From positions 184,696 to 248,695 of the forward strand of contig NZ_DHOS01000002.1 of the NCBI RefSeq assembly GCF_002410825.1: a stretch of 64,000 nucleotides of DNA. Reading direction: 5' to 3'. Positions 42,495 to 50,882 of this stretch are shown here, piece after piece (the first letter of the stretch is position 1; each line of letters begins with the position of its first letter). The notes beneath the pieces were generated by a model, which saw only the letters and a list, made by a program, of their open reading frames with translations, had not been told where the DNA came from and made no database searches. The DNA is from Proteiniphilum sp. UBA5384 (GTDB taxonomy: Bacteria > Bacteroidota > Bacteroidia > Bacteroidales > Dysgonomonadaceae). Both the position numbers and the translations under genes were made by a program.

Positions 42495-44444
42495 ATGGAT
42501 ATGATAAAAATTACTTTTCCCGACGGATCGGTCAGGGAATATGAAAAAGGAATAACGGGAATGGAGATAGCCAACAGCATCAGTCCGCGGCTGGCACAGG
42601 ACGTAATTGCAGCAAGCGTGGATGGTGTGACATGGGACCTGACAAGGCCCATCGAACAGGATGCCTCTGTCCGTCTGCTCAAATGGGAAGATGATGAGGG
42701 CAAACATGCCTATTGGCACTCGTCCGCACACCTGATGGCTGAAGCGCTGCAGGAACTTTATCCGGGCATTAAGTTTGGCATTGGACCGGCTATCGAGAAC
42801 GGTTTCTATTACGATGTGGATCCGGGTGAAGGGGTCACCATCAAGGAGTCTGACTTCCCCGCCATCGAAAAGAAAATGATGGAATTGATCGCCGCCCGGG
42901 AGGATATCGTACGCAAAAGTATTTCCAAGGCAGATGCTGTCGAAATGTTCTCCAAACGGAATGAAAACTATAAAGTGGAGCTGATCAACGAATTGGAAGA
43001 CGGCACCATCACTACCTATACCCAGGGGAGCTTTACTGACCTGTGCCGAGGGCCGCACCTGCCCAACACCTCCTATATCAAGGCAGTAAAAATATTGTCG
43101 GCGGCCGGTGCTTACTGGCGCGGCGATATAGAACGTCCGCAGCTGACAAGGCTTTATGGCATCACATTCCCCAAGAAGAAAATGCTCGATGAATACCTGT
43201 TTATGCTCGAAGAGGCCAAGAAGCGCGATCACCGCCGGATCGGCAAGGAATTGCAGCTCTTCTGCTTCTCCCAGACCGTGGGAGCGGGACTTCCCTTGTG
43301 GTTACCCAAAGGTACACAACTGCGCCTGCGCCTCGAAGATTTCCTGAAAAAAATACAGCGGGAGTTCGATTACGAACAGGTAATCACTCCCCATATCGGA
43401 CATAAACAGTTGTATGTGACGTCGGGACACTATGCCAAATATGGCAAGGATTCATTCCAACCGATCAAAACTCCCGAAGAGGGTGAAGAGTTCCTCCTCA
43501 AACCGATGAACTGCCCGCACCACTGTGAGATCTTTAAAGCTTTTCCCCGTTCTTATAAAGACCTGCCGTTACGATTGGCGGAATTCGGGACGGTCTACCG
43601 TTATGAGCAGAGTGGAGAGTTGCACGGACTGACACGCGTACGCGGCTTCACACAGGATGATGCCCATATATTCTGTACACCCGACCAGGTGAAAAATGAA
43701 TTCCTGAAGGTGATGGATATCATCTTTATCATTTTTAAAGCGTTGAATTTCGAGAATTTCGAGGCACAGATATCCCTCCGTGATCCCAACGACAAGGAAA
43801 AATATATCGGCTCCGATGAGAATTGGGAGAAAGCCGAGCGTTCCATCGTGGAGGCTTGTGAGGAGAAAGGGTTGCCTGCGAAAGTGGTATTGGGTGAGGC
43901 AGCTTTCTATGGGCCCAAACTCGACTTTATGGTGAAAGACGCGCTGGGACGCCGATGGCAGTTGGGAACCATCCAAGTGGATTATAACCTGCCCGAACGG
44001 TTTGAGCTGGAATATACCGGTGCCGATAACCAGAAACACCGACCGGTGATGATCCACCGTGCACCCTTCGGATCAATGGAGCGCTTTGTGGCGGTATTGA
44101 TCGAACATACTGCCGGCAAATTCCCCTTGTGGCTCACCCCTACCCAGGTGGTAGTGCTTCCCGTCAGCGAGAAATTCAACGATTATGCTTTCAACGTGGT
44201 GAAAACATTGAAGAAATTCGATATCCGTGCCGAAGTGGACGACCGCAACGAAAAAGTAGGCCGTAAGATCCGCGACAATGAACTGAAGCGTATCCCTTAC
44301 CTCTTGATTGTAGGTGAAAAAGAAGTGGAAAATGAAGAGGTTTCGGTAAGAAAACAGGGGGGAGAAGATAAAGGTTCGGTAAATTTGTTTACATTTGCCG
44401 AGGATATTTCCCGTGAAGTGGAAGAGATGATGAATAATGAATAA
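42495..44444 (+). CDS. thrS: Threonine--tRNA ligase
   Basis: The 649-residue class II synthetase is full length. Domains in order: TGS (residues 1-62; ITFPDGSVREYEKGITGMEI), the editing domain with HxxxH (HSSAHLMAEALQ, and DLCRGPHLPNT), the catalytic core (MNCPHHCEIF, YRYEQSGELHGLTRVRGFTQ, HRAPFGSMERF) and the anticodon-binding domain (PTQVVVLPVSEKFNDYAFNV). It charges tRNA-Thr and hydrolyses Ser-tRNA-Thr. A box TATTTTTG at 42472-42479 is a plausible -7 element with a very short leader. It is followed by infC 39 bases later. Confidence 0.98.
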   Translation: MDMIKITFPDGSVREYEKGITGMEIANSISPRLAQDVIAASVDGVTWDLTRPIEQDASVRLLKWEDDEGKHAYWHSSAHLMAEALQELYPGIKFGIGPAIENGFYYDVDPGEGVTIKESDFPAIEKKMMELIAAREDIVRKSISKADAVEMFSKRNENYKVELINELEDGTITTYTQGSFTDLCRGPHLPNTSYIKAVKILSAAGAYWRGDIERPQLTRLYGITFPKKKMLDEYLFMLEEAKKRDHRRIGKELQLFCFSQTVGAGLPLWLPKGTQLRLRLEDFLKKIQREFDYEQVITPHIGHKQLYVTSGHYAKYGKDSFQPIKTPEEGEEFLLKPMNCPHHCEIFKAFPRSYKDLPLRLAEFGTVYRYEQSGELHGLTRVRGFTQDDAHIFCTPDQVKNEFLKVMDIIFIIFKALNFENFEAQISLRDPNDKEKYIGSDENWEKAERSIVEACEEKGLPAKVVLGEAAFYGPKLDFMVKDALGRRWQLGTIQVDYNLPERFELEYTGADNQKHRPVMIHRAPFGSMERFVAVLIEHTAGKFPLWLTPTQVVVLPVSEKFNDYAFNVVKTLKKFDIRAEVDDRNEKVGRKIRDNELKRIPYLLIVGEKEVENEEVSVRKQGGEDKGSVNLFTFAEDISREVEEMMNNE

Positions 44445-44483
44445 TGAATTTTTCACTTTTAATTTTAATTTAATCGTTTTTGA

Positions 44484-45026
44484 ATGAGAAAAGACTCAAA
44501 AGAGCAACATCGGATCAATGAACGTATCCGGGTACCGGAAGTCCGGTTAGTAGGTGACAATGTGCAGGAAGGCATTTATCCCACGCGGGAAGCTTTGAAA
44601 ATTGCGGAACAGCAGGAGTTAGACCTTGTGGAAATAGCCCCCACGGCAAAACCGCCTGTGTGTAGGGTAATCGACTACCAGAAATTTGTTTACCAACAAA
44701 AGAAAAAACTAAAAGAGCAAAAGGCTAAATCGGTAAAAGTGACGGTAAAGGAAATCCGTTTTGGCCCCCAGACCGATGATCATGATTATAATTTTAAACT
44801 GAAACATGCCATGAACTTCCTGAGCGAAGGCTCAAAAGTGAAGGCATTCGTATTCTTCAAGGGACGCTCCATCCTGTTCAAAGAGCAGGGAGAGGTGTTG
44901 TTGCTGCGTTTTGCCAACGACTTGGAAGAATATGCCAAAGTAGAATATATGCCTATTATGGAAGGCAAGCGCATGTCGATCATGCTCTCTCCCAAAAAAG
45001 TCACACCCCCTGCAAAGAAAGAGTAG
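44484..45026 (+). CDS. infC: Translation initiation factor IF-3
   Basis: The 180-residue factor has the N-terminal domain RINERIRVPEVRLVGDNVQE with the conserved segment DLVEIAPTAKPPVCRVIDYQ. The C-terminal domain has KEIRFGPQTDDHDYNFKLKH. It binds the 30S subunit, keeps the subunits apart and checks the start codon. The start here is ATG. The rare AUU/AUC starts seen in other bacteria are absent. It follows thrS, as usual, but rpmI and rplT, which normally come next, are missing. A long hairpin lies just after the stop. Confidence 0.97.
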   Translation: MRKDSKEQHRINERIRVPEVRLVGDNVQEGIYPTREALKIAEQQELDLVEIAPTAKPPVCRVIDYQKFVYQQKKKLKEQKAKSVKVTVKEIRFGPQTDDHDYNFKLKHAMNFLSEGSKVKAFVFFKGRSILFKEQGEVLLLRFANDLEEYAKVEYMPIMEGKRMSIMLSPKKVTPPAKKE

Positions 45027-45029
45027 TTC

Positions 45030-45076
45030 TTGAACAGGCAAAGCCCAAACGCAACGGTTTGGCTTTGCCTGTTCAA
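45030..45076. terminator. Long hairpin just after infC
   Basis: The arms TTGAACAGGCAAAGCC-C-AAAC and GTTTGGCTTTGCCTGTTCAA pair over 20 bp with one bulged C and loop GCAACG. There is no T-run on either side, so it may be an RNA-processing or 3'-end-stabilising structure rather than a classic terminator. Confidence 0.65.
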
Positions 45077-45428
45077 CGTAACAAAAATATCCTTCCCCTC
45101 TTTGTTCCCTCCGGTAATTATAGAACCCGCCTGCTATCCTTCCAGCCGATGCCGTGTAATGAATAGAAATACGCCGATTATTTATTTAGCTTTGTTTAAA
45201 GTTGTTGTCCTTTTTGAGATGTTTTTTTTGCTCTTTCTTGATAATAAGGAATTTTTGCATAAAAGTTTTGTTAAATGTAATTTTTTGCAAGACAATATCA
45301 AGCGACTTTAATTATCTTTGTAAAGTTGTAAGTCCTATTTCTGGGACAGGGCGAGGACTTACATTTTAGAGATTTAAGTAAAAATTTTTTAAAATCGGTG
45401 TTATTCGTAATTCTGGTGTCCCCAAGGA
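45077..45428. other. Leader and promoter region of the surface-glycan locus
   Basis: About 350 bases without a gene between the infC hairpin and upxY. The first half is featureless. The second half holds a -7 box and a structured 5' leader, listed separately. I saw no inverted repeats around the promoter that would mark it as an invertible switch. Confidence 0.5.
45313..45362 (+). promoter_or_regulatory. Promoter -7 box and leader hairpin upstream of upxY
   Basis: TATCTTTG at 45313-45320 fits the -7 consensus, though no -33 element is well spaced. The start would fall near 45328, exactly where an inverted repeat begins: GTAAGTCCT (45328-45336) and AGGACTTAC (45354-45362), a perfect 9-bp stem with a 17-base loop. 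The RNA would thus begin with this hairpin, a candidate site for the NusG-like product of the next gene. Confidence 0.5.
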
Positions 45429-45953
45429 ATGTCTTTAATCGAACTTGAGTCATATTGGTATGCATTACGGGTTACCTATAACAGGGAAATGATCGTTAAA
45501 CGATACTGTGATGCCAATCAGATTATTTGTTTTGTACCCATGGGGTATAAGATAAGTGAAAGGAATGGCGTTAAAGTCAGGAAGTTGGAGCCGGTAGTTC
45601 ATAATCTCATCTTTATAAATGCTTCCCGGCAACTCATCAATGAACTGAAGCTTAAATTCCCTATCCGCTATATGATGGATCGTGGCACCGGCAAACCTAT
45701 TGTGGTTCCTGAGAAGGAAATGAGGCACTTTATGGCTGTTGCCACTAATTATGACCAGGGTATTGTTTATCTGGATTCGGATGAGATGAAACTCAAGGTA
45801 GGTACCAAGGTTCGTATTACGGGCGGTCCATTCGAAGGAGTGGAGGGAACATTGGTCAGGATAAGGAACAACAAGCGTGTTGTTGTGGAAATCAAAGGGG
45901 TGATGATCGTGGCCACACACTACATACACCCCTCTTTGTTGGAGAATATGTAG
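45429..45953 (+). CDS. UpxY-type transcription antiterminator (NusG paralogue)
   Basis: The 174-residue protein has a NusG N-terminal domain (YWYALRVTYNREMIVKRYCD) and a C-terminal KOW domain (VGTKVRITGGPFEGVEGTLV, VVVEIKGVMIVATHYIHPSL). It matches the UpxY family that heads capsule loci in Bacteroides. There each UpxY binds RNA polymerase on the leader of its own locus and prevents early termination. Its position as first gene of the glycan locus supports that role. The small companion inhibitor UpxZ, which usually comes next, is absent here. Confidence 0.9.
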   Translation: MSLIELESYWYALRVTYNREMIVKRYCDANQIICFVPMGYKISERNGVKVRKLEPVVHNLIFINASRQLINELKLKFPIRYMMDRGTGKPIVVPEKEMRHFMAVATNYDQGIVYLDSDEMKLKVGTKVRITGGPFEGVEGTLVRIRNNKRVVVEIKGVMIVATHYIHPSLLENM

Positions 45954-46033
45954 TCATAAAATTTAAAGTATCGACCATCCTGTTTTATTGGAAAAATCAA
46001 TAAAATCAACCGATACACCAAAATCTTATCAGA

Positions 46034-47194
46034 ATGGAATTAAATATCAGTCTTTTTGCTGCATTAGGTGGTAGTGGACTATTTTCATGGATTTTTCTTT
46101 CGGAGATTCAGCGGATATGTTTTCAGAAAAAATTATTTGATTCGCACGATGAAAGAAAGGTACATAAGGGCGTCGTGCCCCGGCTGGGAGGAGCAAGTTT
46201 TTTCCCGGCCATGATACTTTCCTTCCTCCTTGTGTTAAGTGCAAATATCCTTCTGCAGACTTCTCTGGTGCCGGAGATCAGTGCCGTCTTCATGGAGGAG
46301 TGGACGCTGTTGCTTTCTGCCGTCATTTTGCTGTATCTCACCGGACTTACGGACGACCTGGTCGAAGTACGTTACCGGAACAAATTGTTGATCCAGGTAA
46401 TTTCCGCTGCGTTATTTACTGCATCGGGAATATGGATTAACGACTTGCACGGTCTCTTTGGCGTGCATGGGATAAGCCCCGTGATAGGTATTCCCCTTAC
46501 CATCATCATTATCGTTTCAGTGATCAATGCCTTCAATTTTATCGACGGTATCGACGGGCTGGCGGCAGGTATAGCCGTGCTTGCCTTTTTGTTTTTCGGG
46601 ATCACCTTTATCCATCTGAAACTTTATATTTACAGTATATTTACCTTTGCTGCTTTAGGGATGTTAATCCCTTTCTTATACTATAATATATTCGGCAAGA
46701 CGACTAACCATAGCAAAATGTTTATGGGAGATTGCGGTTCATTGACCATTGGCATGTTGCTGGCGGCCATTGCCGTGAAAGTATACCACTACGCCCCGAC
46801 GGTGGAAAATGAACCTTCTGCGGCGTTGGTGCTGGGCTTCTCGGTATTGATCGTGCCGGTGTTCGATGCTTTACGGGTAATTTTACTTCGGATGATAAGG
46901 GGGTACAGCCCCTTTAAACCCGATCGGAGCCATATGCATCATGTGCTGTTGGGACTGGGGTTCTCGCACAAGGTAGCCACTCTGTTTATGATTACATTCG
47001 TCATTTTCTTTGGTTCAGTTTCTCTTTTTTTGGCCCCTTATTTAAACATTAACCTGCTGGTAGGAGGTGTTGTCTTACTATGGTTCGTGCTCGATTTCTC
47101 CTTACGGTTAAAGTTAAAGAAAACGGCGCATATGAAATCATCCGGGAAAGGTGATTTACAACGTCCTGTAGTGAATCGGAACTTGTCGGAATAA
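46034..47194 (+). CDS. WecA-like undecaprenyl-phosphate GlcNAc/HexNAc-1-phosphate transferase
   Basis: The 386-residue polytopic protein of the MraY/WecA family has the aspartate motifs NAFNFIDGIDGLAAG and FMGDCGSLTIGM and the histidine-rich loop PDRSHMHHVLLGLGFSHK. About 11 membrane helices are visible. It transfers a sugar phosphate from UDP-HexNAc to undecaprenyl phosphate and so starts the repeat unit of O-antigen or capsule. The donor sugar cannot be told. It stands as the second gene of the locus, after upxY. Confidence 0.9.
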   Translation: MELNISLFAALGGSGLFSWIFLSEIQRICFQKKLFDSHDERKVHKGVVPRLGGASFFPAMILSFLLVLSANILLQTSLVPEISAVFMEEWTLLLSAVILLYLTGLTDDLVEVRYRNKLLIQVISAALFTASGIWINDLHGLFGVHGISPVIGIPLTIIIIVSVINAFNFIDGIDGLAAGIAVLAFLFFGITFIHLKLYIYSIFTFAALGMLIPFLYYNIFGKTTNHSKMFMGDCGSLTIGMLLAAIAVKVYHYAPTVENEPSAALVLGFSVLIVPVFDALRVILLRMIRGYSPFKPDRSHMHHVLLGLGFSHKVATLFMITFVIFFGSVSLFLAPYLNINLLVGGVVLLWFVLDFSLRLKLKKTAHMKSSGKGDLQRPVVNRNLSE

Positions 47195-47248
47195 CAGTGG
47201 TAGATATCTAGCTTACAACGTGATTGAACAAAAAACAAATAATAACAG

Positions 47249-47320
47249 GACTATGAGTCTGCCCGTTATGGCTATGGTTACGGTTACGGCTTAGGATCAG
47301 GCTATTTTGATAAGGAATAA
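47249..47320 (+). pseudogene. Relic of a Wzc-type tyrosine-rich C-terminal tail
   Basis: The bases read DYESARYGYGYGYGLGSG, then YFDKE and a stop. The run of Tyr-Gly pairs is the typical autophosphorylated tail of Bacteroidota Wzc-like polysaccharide tyrosine autokinases. The frame is closed by a stop just upstream (47243-47245), and another frame gives VIEQKTNNNR before it. No kinase domain remains, so only the tail end survives. The identity rests on a short low-complexity pattern and is therefore moderate. Confidence 0.5.
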
Positions 47321-47334
47321 TTCATATAAAATAT

Positions 47335-48306
47335 ATGTCTAAAATTTTAGTGACAGGCGGGGCTGGTTTTATCGGCTCCAATCTTACGGAGGAGTTATTG
47401 CAGCGGGGGCATAAAGTAACGGTGCTTGATAATTTCTCCACCGGAAAAATTGAAAACCTGCTGCCGCTATTGGAGAAATATCCCGACGGCCTTACGCTGC
47501 AGGTAGGTGATATCCGAAATATGGAAGATTGCAGGAAGGCAACTGAAAGAGTGGAATATCTCTTCCATGAAGCAGCTTTGGGTTCCGTTCCCCGCTCCAT
47601 CAAAGATCCGGTTACCACCAACGAGGTGAATGTGACCGGTTTTTTGAATATGCTGGTCGCCGGCCGTGATGCCGGAGTAAAACGATTTATCTATGCTGCC
47701 AGTTCTTCCACCTATGGTGACAGCCAAACCCTTCCAAAAGTAGAAGATGTGATTGGTAAGCCGTTGTCCCCCTATGCTATCACCAAATATGTGAATGAAC
47801 TCTATGCCGATGTCTTTGCCAAAACCTACGGGATGGAATGCATCGGGTTGCGCTACTTTAATGTTTTCGGACGCCGGCAGGATCCCAATGGCGCATACGC
47901 CGCAGTGATTCCTCTTTTCGTGAAAAAACTGATGCGGCATGAATCACCCGTCATCAACGGCGATGGCGAGTACAGCCGCGACTTCACCTATATCGACAAT
48001 GTGATCCGGATGAATTTACTGGCGATGGAAATTGCCAACCCGCGAGCGGTTAATCAGGTATATAATACCGCCTATGGCGAAAGGACCACCCTCAATCAAC
48101 TGGTGGCTTACCTGAAAGAATATCTGAGTGAATTCGATCCTGAAATTGCTCATATAGAAGTGATCCACGGCCCCAACCGTGCCGGGGATATTCCCCATTC
48201 CCTCGCCAATATCGATAAGGCAAGGGAGTTGTTGGGATATGACCCGGAATACTCCATGCAACAGGGACTGAAAGAAGCTGTTCAATGGTATTGGAGCAAT
48301 CTTTGA
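47335..48306 (+). CDS. UDP-N-acetylglucosamine 4-epimerase-like (WbpP/TviC family)
   Basis: The 323-residue extended short-chain dehydrogenase binds NAD at VTGGAGFIGSNLTEELLQRG. The catalytic Ser-Tyr-Lys set is AASSSTYGDS and SPYAITKYVNEL. Similarity to WbpP/TviC is suggested by DLRYFNVFGRRQDPNGAYAA-like residues (GLRYFNVFGRRQDPNGAY). It interconverts UDP-GlcNAc and UDP-GalNAc, or the uronic acid forms. The next gene encodes the matching dehydrogenase, so the pair probably makes UDP-GalNAcA. Confidence 0.85.
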   Translation: MSKILVTGGAGFIGSNLTEELLQRGHKVTVLDNFSTGKIENLLPLLEKYPDGLTLQVGDIRNMEDCRKATERVEYLFHEAALGSVPRSIKDPVTTNEVNVTGFLNMLVAGRDAGVKRFIYAASSSTYGDSQTLPKVEDVIGKPLSPYAITKYVNELYADVFAKTYGMECIGLRYFNVFGRRQDPNGAYAAVIPLFVKKLMRHESPVINGDGEYSRDFTYIDNVIRMNLLAMEIANPRAVNQVYNTAYGERTTLNQLVAYLKEYLSEFDPEIAHIEVIHGPNRAGDIPHSLANIDKARELLGYDPEYSMQQGLKEAVQWYWSNL

Positions 48307-48325
48307 TTTGAAATAAACTATATAT

Positions 48326-49618
48326 ATGCAAGAGTATACAATTGCCGTAGTCGGCCTGGGTTATGTAGGTTTGCCTCTGGCCCGCTTGTTTGCCACGAAA
48401 TATCCTGTGGTGGGCTTCGATATTAACCGGAAAAGGGTAGGTGAATTGATGGAAGGACACGATCTGACCTTGGAGGTAGAAGATGACATCCTTCAATCCG
48501 CTTTGGTAAAGGAAAATCCTTTCAACAACCATCATAAGGGCCTTTATTGTTCCTGTAATCTTGATGATATCAGGGAAGCCAATATCTATATCGTCACTGT
48601 CCCCACGCCGGTGGACAAGAATAACCGTCCCGATCTCACACCGCTGATAAAAGCCAGTGAGACGGTGGGCAAGGTGATTGGCAAAGGTGATATAGTGGTG
48701 TACGAATCCACCGTCTACCCCGGAGCCACCGAAGAAGATTGTATTCCTGTGGTGGAAAGGACCTCCGGTTTGGTATTCAATAAAGACTTCTTTGCAGGCT
48801 ATTCACCGGAACGTATTAATCCGGGCGACAAGGAACATACGGTCGAAAAAATCAAGAAAGTGACTTCCGGATCTACACCCGAAACCGGAAAGATAGTAAA
48901 CGAACTCTATCGGTCTGTAATTGCAGCCGGCACCCATTTGGCTCCCACCATCAAGGTGGCCGAGGCAGCCAAGGTAATTGAAAACTCGCAACGCGATATC
49001 AATATCGCTTTTGTGAACGAACTGGCAAAAATATTTAACCGCATGGGTATCGATACCCACGAAGTATTGGAAGCGGCGGGCACCAAATGGAACTTCCTGC
49101 CATTCAAACCCGGATTGGTAGGTGGGCACTGTATCGGTGTCGATCCCTATTACCTGGCGCAAAAGGCACAGGAATATGGCTATCACCCCGAGATTATCCT
49201 GGCCGGACGGCGGATGAACGATACTATGGGAGAGTACGTAGCATCACAGGTCGTGAAGTGCATGATACAAAAAGGGATGTGTGTAAAGGCGGCCAATCTC
49301 CTTGTGTTGGGGATCACCTTTAAGGAAAACTGCCCCGACGTGCGTAATACCAAAGCGGTGGATGTGGTGAAAAACTTGGAAGAGTATGGTATTGAGGTGA
49401 CAGTATATGACCCTTGGGCAAATCCTGATGAGGTGACACATGAATATGGAGTCGAATCGTTAAAAGAATTGTCCCCGGAAAAGAAATATGATGCCATTGT
49501 ATTGACTGTGGCACATAATGAATTCCTGGATGTCGATTGGAAACAATATCTGAAACCGGAAGGGGTGGTCTATGATGTGAAAGGAGTATTGCAGGAAATT
49601 GCGAATGAAAGACTATAA
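48326..49618 (+). CDS. Nucleotide sugar dehydrogenase (UDP-HexNAc 6-dehydrogenase, WbpO/TviB type)
   Basis: This 430-residue member of the UDP-glucose/GDP-mannose dehydrogenase family has NAD site VVGLGYVGLPLARLFA at residues ~8-23. The middle domain has KVIENSQRDINIAFVNELA, the catalytic Cys is in PGLVGGHCIGVDPYYL, and the C terminus has GITFKENCPDVRNTK. It oxidises C6 of UDP-GlcNAc or UDP-GalNAc to the uronic acid. It starts 20 bases after the epimerase gene. The exact substrate is not fixed by sequence alone. Confidence 0.92.
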   Translation: MQEYTIAVVGLGYVGLPLARLFATKYPVVGFDINRKRVGELMEGHDLTLEVEDDILQSALVKENPFNNHHKGLYCSCNLDDIREANIYIVTVPTPVDKNNRPDLTPLIKASETVGKVIGKGDIVVYESTVYPGATEEDCIPVVERTSGLVFNKDFFAGYSPERINPGDKEHTVEKIKKVTSGSTPETGKIVNELYRSVIAAGTHLAPTIKVAEAAKVIENSQRDINIAFVNELAKIFNRMGIDTHEVLEAAGTKWNFLPFKPGLVGGHCIGVDPYYLAQKAQEYGYHPEIILAGRRMNDTMGEYVASQVVKCMIQKGMCVKAANLLVLGITFKENCPDVRNTKAVDVVKNLEEYGIEVTVYDPWANPDEVTHEYGVESLKELSPEKKYDAIVLTVAHNEFLDVDWKQYLKPEGVVYDVKGVLQEIANERL

Positions 49619-49631
49619 CAATAAAAAATCT

Positions 49632-50771
49632 ATGAAATTGACAATTATAGCAGGAGCAAGACCTAACTTTATGAAAATTGCCCCAGTTATTCATGCCATA
49701 GAAAAAGTTCAAAAAGAAGGTAAGCAGATATCGTACCGCCTTGTCCATACCGGGCAGCACTACGACAAGAATATGAGCGATACCTTTTTCGAAGAGTTGA
49801 ATATTCCGAAACCTGATGTGAATCTCGGTATAGGAGGAGGAAGCCAGGCGGAGCAGACAGCCGGGATTATGGTAGCCTTTGAAAAGGAGTTGATGGCTAA
49901 TCCCACCGATTTAGTTGTGGTGGTGGGAGATGTCACTTCCACCATGGCATGTTCTATCGTGGCAAAGAAGCTGAACACCAAAGTAGCCCATATCGAGGCG
50001 GGAATCCGTTCATGGGATCTGACCATGCCCGAAGAGATCAACCGGATGGTGACTGACTGTCTGGCGGATTATTATTTTACCACTACCGAATTGGCCGGTC
50101 AGAACCTCCGCAATACAGGCGTAAAGGACGATCGGATATTCTTTGTGGGCAATGTGATGATCGATACCCTGCTCGCCAATATAAATCGGTTGGTCAAACC
50201 TGCCATATTTGATGCTCTTTCGTTAAAAGAAAAGGAATATCTCATGCTTACCCTACATCGTCCCGCCAATGTGGATGAAGCCGGGAAGTTAAAGACCCTG
50301 ATGACGGAAATTGTGGACAATGTATATGGACTTCCGGTTATTTTCCCAATCCACCCCCGCACAGCGAAGATATTTTCGGAGTTGGGAATTGAAGCCGACA
50401 ACCTGTTTATTGTCGATCCCATGGGGTATTTACAATTTAATTATATGGTGAAACATGCAAAAGCGGTCATTACCGACTCTGGTGGAATTACGGAAGAGAC
50501 CACCGTGATGGGTATTCCCTGTATTACTTTGCGGGATAATACCGAACGGCCTGAAACCTGCACCATTGGCACTAACGAATTGATTGGCACCAATCCAACC
50601 GCCATAAAACCCACATTGGAGAAACTCTTTGCCGGTAGTTGGAAAAAAGGAGGGATACCCGAATTGTGGGACGGAAAGGCAGCAGAAAGGATAGTGGAAC
50701 TGATATTGAAATTGCAAGAATATTCAACGGAATATAAAGGAAGAGGCATGCAGGACCAAGTCAAATTATGA
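49632..50771 (+). CDS. wecB: UDP-N-acetylglucosamine 2-epimerase, non-hydrolysing
   Basis: The product has 379 residues from the ATG at 49632. The frame runs 11 codons further upstream into the dehydrogenase gene, but MKLTIIAGARPNFMKIAPVI is the family N terminus. Landmarks are HTGQHYDKNMSD, KVAHIEAGIRSWDLTMPEEI, MLTLHRPANVDE and VITDSGGITEETTVMGIPCI. It makes UDP-ManNAc from UDP-GlcNAc, a precursor for surface glycans. After this gene base composition shifts toward AT, and a 111-base gap precedes pseB. Confidence 0.94.
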   Translation: MKLTIIAGARPNFMKIAPVIHAIEKVQKEGKQISYRLVHTGQHYDKNMSDTFFEELNIPKPDVNLGIGGGSQAEQTAGIMVAFEKELMANPTDLVVVVGDVTSTMACSIVAKKLNTKVAHIEAGIRSWDLTMPEEINRMVTDCLADYYFTTTELAGQNLRNTGVKDDRIFFVGNVMIDTLLANINRLVKPAIFDALSLKEKEYLMLTLHRPANVDEAGKLKTLMTEIVDNVYGLPVIFPIHPRTAKIFSELGIEADNLFIVDPMGYLQFNYMVKHAKAVITDSGGITEETTVMGIPCITLRDNTERPETCTIGTNELIGTNPTAIKPTLEKLFAGSWKKGGIPELWDGKAAERIVELILKLQEYSTEYKGRGMQDQVKL

Positions 50772-50882
50772 TTTTATTATTTACGAAGATTGCAATTTCT
50801 AATGGATACAATTAAAGTCAATAAAACAAGATTGGAATGATAGGTAGAATTAAGTGGTTAAACTTTATAAAATAAAAAATAA

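Noticed and set aside
45030..45311. A 93-codon frame after infC as a replacement for rpmI
   Set aside because: The sequence has none of the basic L35 pattern and starts inside the hairpin.
45077..45428. An invertible promoter as found in front of Bacteroides capsule loci
   Set aside because: No pair of inverted repeats flanking the promoter region was found. The 9-bp repeat lies after the start site, too close together for an invertible segment.
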